The position numbers were made by a program, and so were the translations under genes. Source: Salinibacter sp. 10B (lineage in GTDB: Bacteria; Bacteroidota; Rhodothermia; Rhodothermales; Salinibacteraceae). Taken from it: a stretch of 64,000 nt of DNA. The stretch covers positions 798,600 to 862,599 of the forward strand of contig NZ_MQWC01000004.1 of assembly GCF_002954405.1 (NCBI RefSeq), written 5' to 3'. Position 1 is the first letter of the stretch; each line of letters begins with the position of its first letter. The notes below the pieces were generated by a model. That model worked only from the letters and a program-made list of their open reading frames with translations, was not told the origin of the DNA and made no database searches. Positions 11,837 to 21,910 of this stretch are shown here, piece by piece.

Positions 11837-12670
11837 CTACTCTGCCTGCAGATGGAGATCCCCGCTGAAGCTCTCAAACGCAATCATCGGTCCCCCACCG
11901 GCAACCGAGACCGTTCCGTCACTCTGCGCCGAAGAGTCCGGCAGGGGAAAATCTGAACGAAGGCCCCCGCCCCACCCAAAGTCGGTGCGAAGATCGAACG
12001 ACGCGTCGGCCGGAAGGATGATGTTGGCACTTCCCGAAAAGCTTGCAAACTCATGCCCGTGGAGCGGCGGCTCAAGCGTCACCCTCGCGTCCCCCGAAAA
12101 AGTGGCAAACGTCACCCCGCCCCGCACGCCGTCGGCTTCAAGGGATCCGGAAAACGTCGCGACGGTGATGTCGCCCGCCACGTTGCGAAGGTGAACAGGC
12201 GAAGAGGATCCTTCAACGGTGACCTCCCCCTTCAGGCCGCGCACCTCCACGGGCGCCTGCTCACTGGCCACCGATAGCGTGGCAGTGACAGGCACCTGCA
12301 AGGTGTAGTGCGACTCGGGACCGCTCGGCCCTCCAAATCCGAACAGGGCCAACAGTCCTCCCTCTCCCCCGCTTCCTCCCTCGGTGTGAATCCGAACACG
12401 ACGGGCATTGCCCTCCATTCGCACCCGCACGTTCTCAATCTCTTTCTTGCTTTCCCCCGTTATCTTTACGGCCGCCCGGACGCTCGACCGCTCCCAGGTC
12501 GTGACGCGCACGGACCCAGCCCCGACCTGAACCTCGACGGTTCCATCGGCATCCAGATCGGCCTCTTTCGTAATCGTACGGGACGACTGGGCCTGGACGG
12601 GCATTCCCACCAGAACGGAACAGAGCAGACACAGCCCCACCATCTGACGACGACTCACGGAAGTAATCAT
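11837..12670 (-). CDS. Exported DUF4097-type beta-helical protein
   Basis: Predicted periplasmic or surface protein of 277 aa. The ATG at 12670 opens a signal peptide (MVGLCLLCSVLVGMPVQAQ) and is preferred over an upstream start lacking one. The mature part is a run of short beta-strand repeats (VEVRGLKGEVTVEG, ITVATFSGSLEADG, VTFATFSGDARV, HEFASFSGSANI), the pattern of the DUF4097/DUF2807 putative-adhesin superfamily predicted to form a beta-solenoid. It lies 320 nt downstream of the ABC efflux operon on the same strand and may be read from it or from its own promoter. No catalytic motif is visible; in this superfamily function is mostly unknown. Confidence 0.82.
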   Translation of the reverse strand: MITSVSRRQMVGLCLLCSVLVGMPVQAQSSRTITKEADLDADGTVEVQVGAGSVRVTTWERSSVRAAVKITGESKKEIENVRVRMEGNARRVRIHTEGGSGGEGGLLALFGFGGPSGPESHYTLQVPVTATLSVASEQAPVEVRGLKGEVTVEGSSSPVHLRNVAGDITVATFSGSLEADGVRGGVTFATFSGDARVTLEPPLHGHEFASFSGSANIILPADASFDLRTDFGWGGGLRSDFPLPDSSAQSDGTVSVAGGGPMIAFESFSGDLHLQAE

Positions 12671-12990
12671 GGAAATGTGCGGGATTGAATGATCGAAAAA
12701 CGGCCCAAACACTCCTGCTCCCTCGTGGGCTTCCTGCACTCAACCGCCCTCCCTTGGATCGTGAAAAGAAACGCTGTTCAGCTGGGCAACGGTACCTATC
12801 CGGCCACACTACAACATCTACTGTTTACCGCAGGTCAGTCTGCACCCACCGGCCGCGTTCGCACGACGAGGGCTTCTCCGTTTGCTTCCGGCCCATCCCG
12901 TCCCTCGATGCGAGATCCTTCCCGACAGAAGAGGACACCTCCGTCTGATATAGACCCGCTCGTGACGTGCATAATGATCCCGAGTTGGTA
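12671..12990. other. Intergenic region between efflux ATPase and DUF4097 gene
   Basis: A 320-nt non-coding gap between two leftward genes. It is large enough to hold a separate promoter for the DUF4097 gene. I see no convincing terminator or RNA. Confidence 0.4.
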
Positions 12991-13755
12991 CTAATTCTCT
13001 ATCGCGATATCCACGTCGGCAAGTGCCGGTTCGTGAACCGTTTCGTCTCGCTCTAATCGCCCGTCGCGGAGGTGAATGATACGGCGCGCGTGGCGGGCAA
13101 TGTCTTCCTCGTGGGTCACCAACAGAATCGTGTTGCCTCGACGATGCAGGGCCTCCAACAACTGCATGATCTCCGCCCCAGTCTCTGTGTCCAGGTTGCC
13201 CGTCGGTTCATCGGCCAGCAGGAGGGCCGGACGATTGACGAGCGCGCGAGCCGTGGCCACCCGTTGCCGTTGACCGCCCGAAAGCTCATTGGGCCGGTGG
13301 TCGAGCCGGTCGCCCAGCCCAACGTCTCGAAGCACCTCGGCCGCCCGCTCACGGCGTTCCGCCCGGGACATCCCGGCGTAAATGAGCGGGAGTTCCGCAT
13401 TGCGCAGGCAATTGACCCGGGGCAGCAGATTGAACGTCTGGAAGACGAACCCGATCTCCCGATTGCGGATTTCGGCAAGCTCATTGTCAGTAAAGGTGCT
13501 CACATCTTCCCCCCTCAGGTGATAGGTTCCACTCGTGGGGGTATCGAGGCAGCCGAGCATGTTCATGAGCGTCGACTTTCCGGACCCGGAAGGCCCCATG
13601 ACGGCCACATACTCCCCCTCCTCGACCGAGAGCGAGATGCCGTCGAGCGCCCACACCTCTTCACTCCCCATCATATACTGCTTCGTGAGATCCGAAATCT
13701 CGATAAGCGCTCGTTCGTCGCCGCGTGCTGTTCCGTTGGTTCTCTGAGCCACCAT
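12991..13755 (-). CDS. ABC transporter ATPase, MacB/LolD type
   Basis: Cytoplasmic ATPase of 254 aa that powers the MacB-like permeases encoded upstream. Walker A GPSGSGKS (54-61), Q-loop [10 protein letters not shown] (104-112), signature LSGGQ (158-162), and Walker B with the MacB/LolD-family ADEPTGNLD (181-189) are all present. The family-typical N-terminus ([14 protein letters not shown]...[11 protein letters not shown]) is preceded by about 15 polar residues. It is the last gene of a leftward run: permease 1, permease 2, TolC, adaptor, ATPase, with 53 nt separating it from the adaptor. This is a classic tripartite ABC efflux operon. The substrate could be a macrolide, siderophore, peptide or lipoprotein. 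Confidence 0.94.
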   Translation of the reverse strand: MVAQRTNGTARGDERALIEISDLTKQYMMGSEEVWALDGISLSVEEGEYVAVMGPSGSGKSTLMNMLGCLDTPTSGTYHLRGEDVSTFTDNELAEIRNREIGFVFQTFNLLPRVNCLRNAELPLIYAGMSRAERRERAAEVLRDVGLGDRLDHRPNELSGGQRQRVATARALVNRPALLLADEPTGNLDTETGAEIMQLLEALHRRGNTILLVTHEEDIARHARRIIHLRDGRLERDETVHEPALADVDIAIEN

Positions 13756-13808
13756 GACTGTGGTCGGGATTGGGTCAAGAAATCCGCGATGATAACGCCC
13801 CGCTGCGC

Positions 13809-15179
13809 CTACTGGGAGGCCGCAACAACCTGTTCGCTTCCCTCGTCCTCCTCAGACGGCATCTGCACCTTGGTGCCCGGAGCCAAGTCCTGACTGACGG
13901 CCTCGTACGGTCCAGTGATGACACGGGCCCCCTCGTCAAGACCCGCACGGATCTCCATGTGCGTATCGTCGGCAATCCCGGTGGTCACCTCCACCATGCG
14001 CGCAGTATCGGCCTCGGCCACAAACACCACCTTCCGCAAATCCTCCCCCCTCGACGCCTTCGCTCCGCTCGAGTCGGACGAGGTTCCGGAACGGACCTCA
14101 TTGAAGTCGCGCACGGTTACGGCCTGGATGGGCACCGCCACGGCGTTGTCCACGGTCTCGGTCTGGATCTCGACCGACCCGCTCATGCCAGGACGAAGGA
14201 CCGGGCCACCCATCTCCCGTGCCGGCACTTCAGGACGAGAAATGCCGCCACTCTCTCGTGTAGAAGCAGTCGCAGCGTTGGGATCGCCGAGCACGCGGAT
14301 CGTGACTGGGAAATTGGTAACCTGCTGCTGACTGCCCTGATTTTCGATGCGCGCTGAGTTCGCAATCTCCGTCACGGCCCCCTGGAAGGTGCGCTCGGGA
14401 TAGGCGTCAATCTCGATCGAGGCCGTGTCCCGCGACTCCACGTTGACGACGTCGTTCTCATTGACGTCCACCTCCATCTCCATACGGTCGAGCTGGGCGA
14501 TGTTCATCATTTCCGTTCCGGCGCGCTGCGCAGTCCCCACCACGCGCTCTCCAACCTCCACTTCGAGCTTGCTCACCGTCCCGCTCATCGGGGCGTAAAG
14601 CCGTGTCTTTTCTAGCTGCTCCCGTGCGTCCTGCAGGCTCGCCTTTGCACTCTCAACCTGGTAGCGAGCCGACTGCAGCCGGGCCACGGCCTGCCGGTAG
14701 GCGGACTCGGCGTCCTGAAATTCGCTCTCTGAAATGACGCCCTTGTCGTAGAGCTTCTGCTTCCGCTGATAGGTGCGGCGCGTCTGCACCGAATCGGCTC
14801 GCCGCTCGGCCAGGGCCGCCTTTTGCTGGGACACCTGAGCGCGCTGTCGGTCGAGCTGCGCCTGGTAGTCGTCCGGCTTGAGGCGGGCGAGTAGATCGCC
14901 CTTCTGCACGGCGTCGCCCTCCTGCACCGGCAGGGCCACAATCTCCCCCGATACGTCGGGGCTAATCGTGACCTCGACCTCCGGCTGCGCTCGCCCGAAG
15001 GCCGTCACTACCTGCGTGACGGTGCGGCGCTCGGCCCGCTCCGTTTCGATCGAGAGGCCTGGATCCTCGCCGCCGATCCACCCCATTCCCCATCCAATCC
15101 CCCCAAGAATGAGGACGACAGCCAGAAGGCCACCTCCCCAATAGAGAATGCGACGCGACGTGCTCGTTGCGGATGACAT
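13809..15179 (-). CDS. Periplasmic adaptor (HlyD/MacA family) of the ABC efflux operon
   Basis: Membrane-fusion protein of 456 aa linking the inner-membrane MacB-like permeases to TolC. The start at 15179 gives [10 protein letters not shown] followed by one TM (about 11-32, [20 protein letters not shown]). Then come a lipoyl half-motif ([18 protein letters not shown]), an alpha-helical hairpin rich in Gln, Arg and Ala (about 95-190), the second lipoyl half ([20 protein letters not shown]), and a beta-barrel with a C-terminal Ser-rich insert before the last domain. Order and spacing match MacA/HlyD adaptors. It sits between tolC and the ATPase gene in one operon. An upstream ATG at 15242 is in frame but would displace the TM. 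Confidence 0.92.
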   Translation of the reverse strand: MSSATSTSRRILYWGGGLLAVVLILGGIGWGMGWIGGEDPGLSIETERAERRTVTQVVTAFGRAQPEVEVTISPDVSGEIVALPVQEGDAVQKGDLLARLKPDDYQAQLDRQRAQVSQQKAALAERRADSVQTRRTYQRKQKLYDKGVISESEFQDAESAYRQAVARLQSARYQVESAKASLQDAREQLEKTRLYAPMSGTVSKLEVEVGERVVGTAQRAGTEMMNIAQLDRMEMEVDVNENDVVNVESRDTASIEIDAYPERTFQGAVTEIANSARIENQGSQQQVTNFPVTIRVLGDPNAATASTRESGGISRPEVPAREMGGPVLRPGMSGSVEIQTETVDNAVAVPIQAVTVRDFNEVRSGTSSDSSGAKASRGEDLRKVVFVAEADTARMVEVTTGIADDTHMEIRAGLDEGARVITGPYEAVSQDLAPGTKVQMPSEEDEGSEQVVAASQ

Positions 15180-15245
15180 GGTTGCGTAAGACGTAATTCG
15201 TGAAGTGTGAAAGGAACGATCCAACCCAAATCGGGCCCCCAAGGT

Positions 15246-16694
15246 CTACTCGTCCTGCTGCCCAAACATGGGAGCGACCGGATTCAGGCGGCCGACGTGG
15301 TAATCGATTTGCTCCTGCTGAAAGAGAAGGTTGTAGCGCGCCCGCACCTGCTGGCTGGCCGCGTCTACGTAGTCACTGTTGGCGTTGCGAAGCTCGACGA
15401 TCGATGCAGACCCAAGATTGTACCGCTCCTGGGTGGCCGTGCGAGCCTGCTCGGCCGCCCGGAGCCGCTTATTGGCCGCCTCCAGCTGCTGAACGGCGTT
15501 CTGATAGTCGAGGTAGGCCTGGCGGACCTGTAATGCCACCTGTTGCCGCTGGTCCTGGAGGGCGTACTCCGCATTCTGCGCCTGCACCTGCGCTCGTTCG
15601 ACCTGCGTATTGCGCTGCAGTCGGTCGAAAATCGGAATGTTCAGGCTGAGCGAGATACCACCGCCCCGGTTGTTGTCCAGCTGATTGCTAAAGCTCGGCG
15701 TGATGAATTCGTTGGGATTGTTGGGATCCGGAATCCGACCCCGACTCGTCCAGTCGGTTCCGTAGCTGCCGCCCACCGACAGGCTCGGATAGTAGGAGGA
15801 CCGTGCCGACTGAATGCCATGCTCCGCAGCACGGCGCTCCTGCTTGGCAACCTCTAGGTCGAGACGATTCTCAAAGGCCTCGTCGATGAGGGCCGACAAT
15901 TCGTAGGTCTTCTCCCCCAATGCTCCCTCCTGTACCTCTGGCACCGCAAACGTATATGCCCGGCGGGGATTCAACTGGAGCGTCTGAATGATGCGGGTCC
16001 GATTCACCTCGCGTTCTCGTTTGGCCTGCAGAAGCTGCTGCTCGGCGTCGGCCACGTCGGCCTGCTGCTGATACAGATCCGACACCGGCCGGGAGCCCGC
16101 ATCCACAAACTCCTGGATCTGCTGAAGTTGCTGGCGTCGTGCCTGCAGGGCCTCACGCCGGACTCGTACGTTTTCCCGACTCTCCACGAGCGCAATAAAC
16201 TGCTCCATCACCGTGAACACCACCTCTCGACGCGTTCGGCGCAGGTCCTGCTCGCTCGCCCGTGCCTGATCGTTCGCCTGTCGAAGGGAAGCAACATTCT
16301 CGAACCCGTTGAAAAGCGTGATGCTCGACCGACCACTCAGGTTAAAGAAGTCCGTCGAGCGAGTCGTAAAGTCCCCGGTTACCTGACTAAAGTTGCGACC
16401 AAACCGTCGGGACAGATCCGACGTCACGTTCAGGTTCGGGGCAAAGTCCATCCATTCGGCCTGCACCTGCACATTGGCCTCGCTCGCACCGGCCTGAGCA
16501 CGTTTGATGTCGGTGTTCTGATCAAGAGCGATACGCACGGCCTCGTTGAAGGCAATCTGTGTGGTGTCCACGGAGGCAGGAGCCGTGCTCTGCTGGGCGC
16601 GACTGACCTCCGTCAGCCCCCCAATCAACAGAAGCATCAATCCAACTCCTCCCCACGTGGCAATGGCGAGACAAGAACGAAAGCGTTGAGGCAT
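15246..16694 (-). CDS. TolC-family outer-membrane channel
   Basis: Outer-membrane efflux duct of 482 aa. The ATG at 16694 yields a signal peptide ending in SRAQQ; the in-frame ATG 126 nt upstream lies in the intergenic gap and is rejected. Two OEP repeats are visible: AFNEAVRIALDQNTDIKRAQAGASEAN near the N-terminus and the second-half ELSALIDEAFENRLDLEVAKQERRAAE. Each is followed by long Gln/Ala-rich coiled-coil helices, as in trimeric TolC. It lies between the second permease (49 nt upstream) and the adaptor (66 nt downstream), which argues that it is dedicated to this ABC pump. Confidence 0.93.
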   Translation of the reverse strand: MPQRFRSCLAIATWGGVGLMLLLIGGLTEVSRAQQSTAPASVDTTQIAFNEAVRIALDQNTDIKRAQAGASEANVQVQAEWMDFAPNLNVTSDLSRRFGRNFSQVTGDFTTRSTDFFNLSGRSSITLFNGFENVASLRQANDQARASEQDLRRTRREVVFTVMEQFIALVESRENVRVRREALQARRQQLQQIQEFVDAGSRPVSDLYQQQADVADAEQQLLQAKREREVNRTRIIQTLQLNPRRAYTFAVPEVQEGALGEKTYELSALIDEAFENRLDLEVAKQERRAAEHGIQSARSSYYPSLSVGGSYGTDWTSRGRIPDPNNPNEFITPSFSNQLDNNRGGGISLSLNIPIFDRLQRNTQVERAQVQAQNAEYALQDQRQQVALQVRQAYLDYQNAVQQLEAANKRLRAAEQARTATQERYNLGSASIVELRNANSDYVDAASQQVRARYNLLFQQEQIDYHVGRLNPVAPMFGQQDE

Positions 16695-16743
16695 AATGCA
16701 GGGTGTATTTGTGGAATGAAACGCAGAGTGCAGGACTGTCGAG

Positions 16744-17964
16744 TTACTCGTACCGAAGCGATTCAATGGGATCAACGGAGGCGGCCTTGTACGCCGGATA
16801 AAGCCCGAAAACCAGGGCAATGACGCCGACGACGATCATGCTTCCAACGGCCCATCCCCATGGGATTGAAGCTCCAATGTCGAAGTAGAAGGCCGTTCCG
16901 TTGCCCACGAGGACCCCGAGCGCAATGCCTAGCCCGCCGCCAATTAGACAGAGAAGCAGGGCCTCCAGGAGGAATTGCCCGAGGATGTGCCATCGCGTTG
17001 CCCCCACGGCCTTCCGAATCCCGATTTCCTTCGTTCGCTCCGTAACGGATACCAGCATGATGTTCATAATGCCCACCCCCGCTGCCAGCAGCGCAATGGC
17101 CCCAATGCCCGCTCCGCCCAGCGTGAGGATGGAGGTGAACTGCTGAAAAGAGCTTTGCATGGTCTCGTTGGTCGAGATCTCGAAATTGTTCGGCTCGCCC
17201 GGCGGGACCTCACGGATCACGCGCATGTGTCCGATGACCTCGTTCTGTGCGGTCTGCATCTCGGCCATGCTCGGCGCACTCACACTGATCATCGAAATGT
17301 CGCGCTGGCCGCCCCCATACGACCGCAAAAGGTGCGTGATGGGCATGTACATGCGGGCGTCGAAGCTATTGCCGAGGAAGTTTCCTTTCGCCTTCAGAAC
17401 CCCAACGACCTTATACTCGCCTCCCTCAATTTGCACCCATTTCCCCAGTGGCGACCGGGCCGGAAACAGCTCCGAGGCAATATCCGGGGTAATGAGGGTC
17501 ACCGCCCGAGCCTGCGTTACGTCGGCCTCCGTTAGGGACCGCCCCTTCTTCAACTGCCGACTAAAGTTGGTGAGCACGTGCTCGTTCGTGCCAATGACCC
17601 GAATATTTCCCTTGTCCGTCCGGCGCCCCTGAAACTGAGCGCGCCCCACGTCGAAAAACTCCTGCGGGGCCACCGGAAACGACACCCGCTCGGCAAGCCG
17701 CTCGACCTGGGCATGGGTGATGTCCGGCCGGGCTTCCGGGTCATCGCCCCCGAAGCTGATCACGGGATCTTTTGACACCGTGAAGGTGGACGACCCCAGA
17801 AGCTGCAACGAATCCTGGAAGTACGCATCAATTACATCGACCGCCGTCACCGACGTGACCACCGCAAAGATGCCAATCACCATCCCCAGCAGGGTCAGTG
17901 CCGAGCGCAGCTTGTTCGCGCGCAGGGCGTCGAGGGCTGAGCCGAAGGCTTCGCGAAGTCCCAT
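16744..17964 (-). CDS. MacB/FtsX-like ABC permease 2
   Basis: Inner-membrane permease of 406 aa. The ATG at 17964 (MGLREAFGSALDALRANKLRS) matches the family N-terminus; the longer frame back to 18150 runs antisense-like through the neighbour and is rejected. One TM near residue 25-45, a large periplasmic core domain (about 50-270), then three C-terminal TMs (around 280-305, 330-355, 365-385) with the FtsX signature VTERTKEIGIRKAVGATRWHILGQFLLEA. It starts 52 nt after the paralogous permease 1. The pair probably forms a heterodimer energised by the single downstream ATPase. Confidence 0.93.
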   Translation of the reverse strand: MGLREAFGSALDALRANKLRSALTLLGMVIGIFAVVTSVTAVDVIDAYFQDSLQLLGSSTFTVSKDPVISFGGDDPEARPDITHAQVERLAERVSFPVAPQEFFDVGRAQFQGRRTDKGNIRVIGTNEHVLTNFSRQLKKGRSLTEADVTQARAVTLITPDIASELFPARSPLGKWVQIEGGEYKVVGVLKAKGNFLGNSFDARMYMPITHLLRSYGGGQRDISMISVSAPSMAEMQTAQNEVIGHMRVIREVPPGEPNNFEISTNETMQSSFQQFTSILTLGGAGIGAIALLAAGVGIMNIMLVSVTERTKEIGIRKAVGATRWHILGQFLLEALLLCLIGGGLGIALGVLVGNGTAFYFDIGASIPWGWAVGSMIVVGVIALVFGLYPAYKAASVDPIESLRYE

Positions 17965-18016
17965 ATCGCGGAGAAGTGTCGTTGAAAGGTGCCAAAGGGT
18001 GCTCTGCCGAAGACGA

Positions 18017-19252
18017 TTATTCGTACCGGAGGGCCTCCACCGGTTCCGCCTGTGCGCCCGTCCAGGCCGGCGCAAGCCCAAACCCCACTCCCACCGCCGT
18101 ACAGATGCCGAACGCGAGCATGACAGTAGACACGGGCAGCGATGCGGCAACGCCTAGGGTCGAGCGGACCATCGCGGCAATGCCTGCCGAGATGCCGATG
18201 CCAATAAGACCTCCGATGAAGCAAATCACGACTGCCTCAATCAAAAACTGTAGGAGAATGGTGCGCTTCTTGGCCCCCACCGCCTTCCGAATGCCGATCT
18301 CCTTCGTCCGCTCCTTGACCGACACAAACATGATGTTCATGACCCCGATGCCTCCCACCAATAGTGCGAGGGCCGTCAGGAAGATGCCCACCCCATAAAT
18401 TCCTCGCTTGACCGGGGCAAACTGCTCGCGCACATCGGACTGCTGGCCCACCTCGAAGTTGTTCTCCTCCGTGGGCCGCAGCCCGCGCTCCACCCGCACA
18501 ATGCCAATAATCTCACTTTCGGCCTCCGTCATGGTCGTCGAGGGCGCCACCTTCACCTTTACCTCTACGCCTCGATCCCGTACTCCCCACCGCGCGTCGA
18601 AGGTGTCAAACGGAATCAGCACCTCTCCGTCCAGCCCGCCTCCAAAGAGCCCACCCCCCTGCTCCTTCAAGACCCCAATCACATCGAACCGATGTCCCCC
18701 CACCGAGACCTCCTTGCCGAGCGGCGACACGATCGGAAACATTTCGTCGGCCACCCTGGCCCCGAGCACAATGACAGACCGCGCCGAGCGCGCTTCGCTC
18801 CGACTAAAAAACCGGCCTCGCTGAAGTCCCACGCTCTGAATGCGCGGGTAGTTGGCCCCAACGCCATTGACCGTCACCCCTTCGAGCGACTGGTCGCGTC
18901 GGCTTACCAGATACGACTCGTTCACGCTGGCCATGGTGGCCTCGGCGTAGCGCGACCGGCGGTCAATCGCATCCGCCACCGACGGGTCGATTTCGGGACG
19001 ATTGATGTACTTCCACCACTGGTTGGTCCCCCCCATCGGCCACACCTGCACGTGGAGCACGTTCGACCCGAGCGACGATAGTGACTGCTGAAAACCTGCC
19101 TCAATGCCGTTGATTACCGTCGCCATGCCCGTCACCGATGCAATGCCGATCACAATCCCGAGGGTGGTGAGCACCGACCGCATCTTGTTTGCCCAGATGG
19201 CCTGACCGGCGATCCGGACGCCTTCGACGATTTCGAATACAAAACGACGCAC
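18017..19252 (-). CDS. MacB/FtsX-like ABC permease 1
   Basis: First gene of the efflux operon; 411 aa with the same plan as permease 2. There is an N-terminal TM after a short amphipathic helix (ANKMRSVLTTLGIVIGIASVTGMATVI), a periplasmic MacB core domain, and three C-terminal TMs bearing VKERTKEIGIRKAVGAKKRTILLQFLIEA. The periplasmic domain differs clearly from that of permease 2 (long NQWWKYINRPEIDP insertion), so the two are old paralogues rather than a recent duplication. The promoter probably lies in the 19253-19485 gap, but I could not identify it confidently. Confidence 0.93.
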   Translation of the reverse strand: MRRFVFEIVEGVRIAGQAIWANKMRSVLTTLGIVIGIASVTGMATVINGIEAGFQQSLSSLGSNVLHVQVWPMGGTNQWWKYINRPEIDPSVADAIDRRSRYAEATMASVNESYLVSRRDQSLEGVTVNGVGANYPRIQSVGLQRGRFFSRSEARSARSVIVLGARVADEMFPIVSPLGKEVSVGGHRFDVIGVLKEQGGGLFGGGLDGEVLIPFDTFDARWGVRDRGVEVKVKVAPSTTMTEAESEIIGIVRVERGLRPTEENNFEVGQQSDVREQFAPVKRGIYGVGIFLTALALLVGGIGVMNIMFVSVKERTKEIGIRKAVGAKKRTILLQFLIEAVVICFIGGLIGIGISAGIAAMVRSTLGVAASLPVSTVMLAFGICTAVGVGFGLAPAWTGAQAEPVEALRYE

Positions 19253-19485
19253 AGCACTAAAAATCGGAGTGAGTGTAGCACGAAGCGGCTCACACTGGAC
19301 CTGAGGCTCGTCCTGTCGGGGAGGCGGCGGTCGTTCATCTCCGCCCGCGACGACGCCCCCCGTGAACGGTTATGCAATCGCCCCTCTTCCCCCTCTTTTT
19401 CCCCAGGACCGACATGCCAGTAGACAGGCCCATCGGCGTATGGGTTGCAGCCCCCGAGTAGCAGGCGATCCAACCGTGGAGCGTC

Positions 19486-20688
19486 CTACTTGATGCTGCC
19501 TGTTCGACGAATCGACGAGATTACGGGACGAACGGGCGAATCGGCCCGACGAATGTTAGGACGCTCCCGCTCAGCACGCATTTCATTCTGCAGCGTCCCG
19601 CGATCGAGCGAAAACTGGACGTGCACAATCGGACCGTCGCGCTCGATCGTCACCTCGTCAAGCAGGTCGCGATGACGCTCATCGAGATTGTCTCCCGACA
19701 GTTTCAACATCGCCACTGCGCCCTCGGCCACGTCCACCACACTCGACGCACTCGCGTTGTCCCGCATCGTCAAGTAAACCTGCCCCTCCAGCGCGGTCTC
19801 CGTGAGGGTGATCGAGATGGCCTGATCCTGAAGGCGACTCTTGAGCTGTCCAAACTTCGCACTGGCACGCCCCCCGATGGCCGACACCTCCGACAGCCCA
19901 AGCACTCGATCCGACCACTCGGACAACGCATTCTGCAGCCCTGCCTGGTTCACGGGCGGAGCACCTTCCACCGAAGCCACTGCCGTTTCTCCCCCCGACG
20001 AGTCCTGCAGGGCGGCCTCCACAACGTCGCTCCCCACGAGCCAGGCCGTATTGCCCCGCCCCACCCGCTTCACCAGGTCCATGTACGTATCATTTGAAAG
20101 GAGATTCGTGCCCTGAGCGGACTGATGGCGATCGACCATTGCTCTTACGCGCTCGACGTCATTCGACACGGCCATCGTCCCCTCGTCCACAAAGGCAACC
20201 GTGAGCGTGTCAGAGGACGACGCCTCCCGTTCTCCCAGCGCGAGATGATACACGGGACGTCCCTGATACGTACTCGTGCGTCCGGCATTCCGAGGCGCTC
20301 GGTCGAGATATCGGTCCAATTGTTCCGGGGCCAGATCAGCAAACAGCACCACGCTAATCGCCTTGTTTCCCTCCAGCGCTCCATACGCGACGTTCAGATC
20401 CGAATTCGGATCCATCCCTGTAGCGTCCATAAACGCCCGCATCAGCGGATGGTCCGTTTGTCGGAGACTGTCGGCAAAATTCTGATTTCGGAGGTCCCCC
20501 ACCTGCTGAAACACAGTTTCAATGTTGACCATCCCCACATAGCGGGGCTGCTCCGGAAGCAGCGTCGCGGCCCGCCGCGCCTGCACCGGAAGTTGGTCGG
20601 TCATGCTCATGTAGGGCTCGCACGCGGTGAGGACAAACGCCCCGAGCACAAAGAGAAATCCCCAAAGCGAGAGTCGGCGGTTGTTCAT
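19486..20688 (-). CDS. Large lipoprotein of unknown function
   Basis: Predicted lipoprotein of 400 aa: MNNRRLSLWGFLFVLGAFVLTAC places a lipobox (LTAC) with acylated Cys at residue 23. The mature part begins with LLPEQPRYVGMVNIETVFQQVGDL and has repeated alternating strand/helix segments (VVLFADLAPEQLDRYLDRAP, TVAFVDEGTMAVSNDVERVRAMVDRH). This resembles the DUF3352-like group of exported proteins, though I am not sure of membership. The C-terminus is polar. It lies upstream of the ABC efflux operon on the same strand with a 233-nt gap, so cotranscription is uncertain. The start at 20688 is fixed by the lipobox. Confidence 0.7.
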   Translation of the reverse strand: MNNRRLSLWGFLFVLGAFVLTACEPYMSMTDQLPVQARRAATLLPEQPRYVGMVNIETVFQQVGDLRNQNFADSLRQTDHPLMRAFMDATGMDPNSDLNVAYGALEGNKAISVVLFADLAPEQLDRYLDRAPRNAGRTSTYQGRPVYHLALGEREASSSDTLTVAFVDEGTMAVSNDVERVRAMVDRHQSAQGTNLLSNDTYMDLVKRVGRGNTAWLVGSDVVEAALQDSSGGETAVASVEGAPPVNQAGLQNALSEWSDRVLGLSEVSAIGGRASAKFGQLKSRLQDQAISITLTETALEGQVYLTMRDNASASSVVDVAEGAVAMLKLSGDNLDERHRDLLDEVTIERDGPIVHVQFSLDRGTLQNEMRAERERPNIRRADSPVRPVISSIRRTGSIK

Positions 20689-20894
20689 TATAATCGCAGG
20701 CTGATGACAACGAATCGGAACCCAGCGGCCACCTCTCCTGACGACTGGCATGTGCACTAACCTCCATGCCTAATATATGATGCCTGCTGTGCGACGAGTC
20801 GCCTTCTACAGACGACGAATCGCCCTTTTTCGCGACCAATCCTACGCCAGGACTCCTCCCTCAACGGCGATTCGACGTCCCAAGCGCCTGGATG

Positions 20895-21035
20895 TCATAC
20901 CGTGCCTAGGATGAGAAGAAGCACCGCGACCGCAATGCCAATGACAATCACAACAAACCCAATCCCCGTCCACTTGCCCTTCTCACGAGTCTGGCGATCT
21001 ACCTCTCGCGTCTTGCTCTCTTTTCGACCGTTCAT
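20895..21035 (-). CDS. Small single-TM membrane protein (46 aa)
   Basis: A 46-aa protein with a charged N-terminal half (MNGRKESKTREVDRQTREK) and one TM helix (about 22-44, IGFVVIVIGIAVAVLLLILG). The ATG at 21035 is preceded by AAGGGGG, one of the best Shine-Dalgarno sequences in the window. A longer in-frame reading to 21179 has no such support. The positive-inside charge predicts a cytoplasmic N-terminus. No function is known; it could be a stress-type small membrane protein. Convincing as a gene because of the RBS and the textbook TM. Confidence 0.65.
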   Translation of the reverse strand: MNGRKESKTREVDRQTREKGKWTGIGFVVIVIGIAVAVLLLILGTV

Positions 21036-21492
21036 GATGCCCCCTTTGGTTTGTATACAATTAGCGACGGTGCAGACCTCTACCCGGCTGTCGGCGAGTG
21101 TCTGATACGGAATGATACGGAGATTGGAGACGTCCCCCATCAGTGAACGGTCCCGTCGCGTTGTAGGACAGTCGTCCACTCCACTAGTCGCTTCCGTCCT
21201 CCCGAGCGAATACTCAATCCGAGCAGGACGCGAATTTCAAAACAAGGGAGACCGAAATGTAGCCCGTTCCTTTTCAGCAGGACCCCATTCTCAAATCGAC
21301 GCTCATTGTATTCGTCGGGAAAGGGCCGACACCTTTTCACACCCTGAAAGAAAAGGGCTTTCATCGTGCGCGTTTCTTTTTTGTTACAATGTATTCATCA
21401 AACGGCATGTCATCTCACACGGGGTTTGCCTCACGTTGTATCGAGTGGTGTGCTCTTTCCGTTCGCAATCCTCTGGATTTGCTCCCGTGTCT
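21036..21492. other. Divergent intergenic region before apaG
   Basis: About 460 nt, less GC-rich than its surroundings in the last 130 nt (TTTCTTTTTTGTTACAATG near 21381). It probably carries the promoters of the small membrane protein and apaG. An open frame continues upstream of apaG from 21112, but its product has no recognisable features and is considered non-coding. Confidence 0.45.
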
Positions 21493-21876
21493 ATGGTTAC
21501 CTACGCAGCAACCAAACGTGATATTGCAGTCACCGTACGGCCCATCTACCTCGACGGCCCGTCGGACCTGCTCAAGCGTCAGTTTACGTTTGGGTACGCG
21601 GTTACGATCGAAAATGAGGGGTCGGCGAAGGTGCAGCTTCTCCGACGCCGATGGATTGTGCACGAGGACGACGGAAGTCGTCAAGACCTAGAAGGGGACG
21701 CCGATCTTCCCGGCCATCCCGTCATTGCCCCGGGCGAGAGTCACGTGCACGACGGATCCTGTACCATCACGTCGTTTAACGGAACGGTGGAAGGCAACTA
21801 CCTCGTCCAGCGGGCCGACGGCGAGCAGTTCCGCGTGCCGGTGCCCTCGTTTCACCTGCATGCCGCCGCAAACTAG
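21493..21876 (+). CDS. apaG: ApaG/DUF525 protein
   Basis: A 127-aa protein of the ApaG family, a fibronectin-III-like beta-sandwich of unresolved biochemical role that is found beside apaH and ksgA in proteobacteria. Diagnostic stretches are present: ITVxVRP-like start (IAVTVRPIYL), FGYAVTIENEG, VQLLRRRWIVHEDDG, and the C-terminal GNYLVQRADGEQFRVPVPSFHL. The length matches the family (about 125). The ATG at 21493 is the family start; the longer upstream frame lacks conservation. There are no apaH or ksgA neighbours here, so it stands alone. Confidence 0.93.
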   Translation: MVTYAATKRDIAVTVRPIYLDGPSDLLKRQFTFGYAVTIENEGSAKVQLLRRRWIVHEDDGSRQDLEGDADLPGHPVIAPGESHVHDGSCTITSFNGTVEGNYLVQRADGEQFRVPVPSFHLHAAAN

Positions 21877-21910
21877 CAATGTATGGGGCACCTCTCAGCG
21901 AGACCCTACA

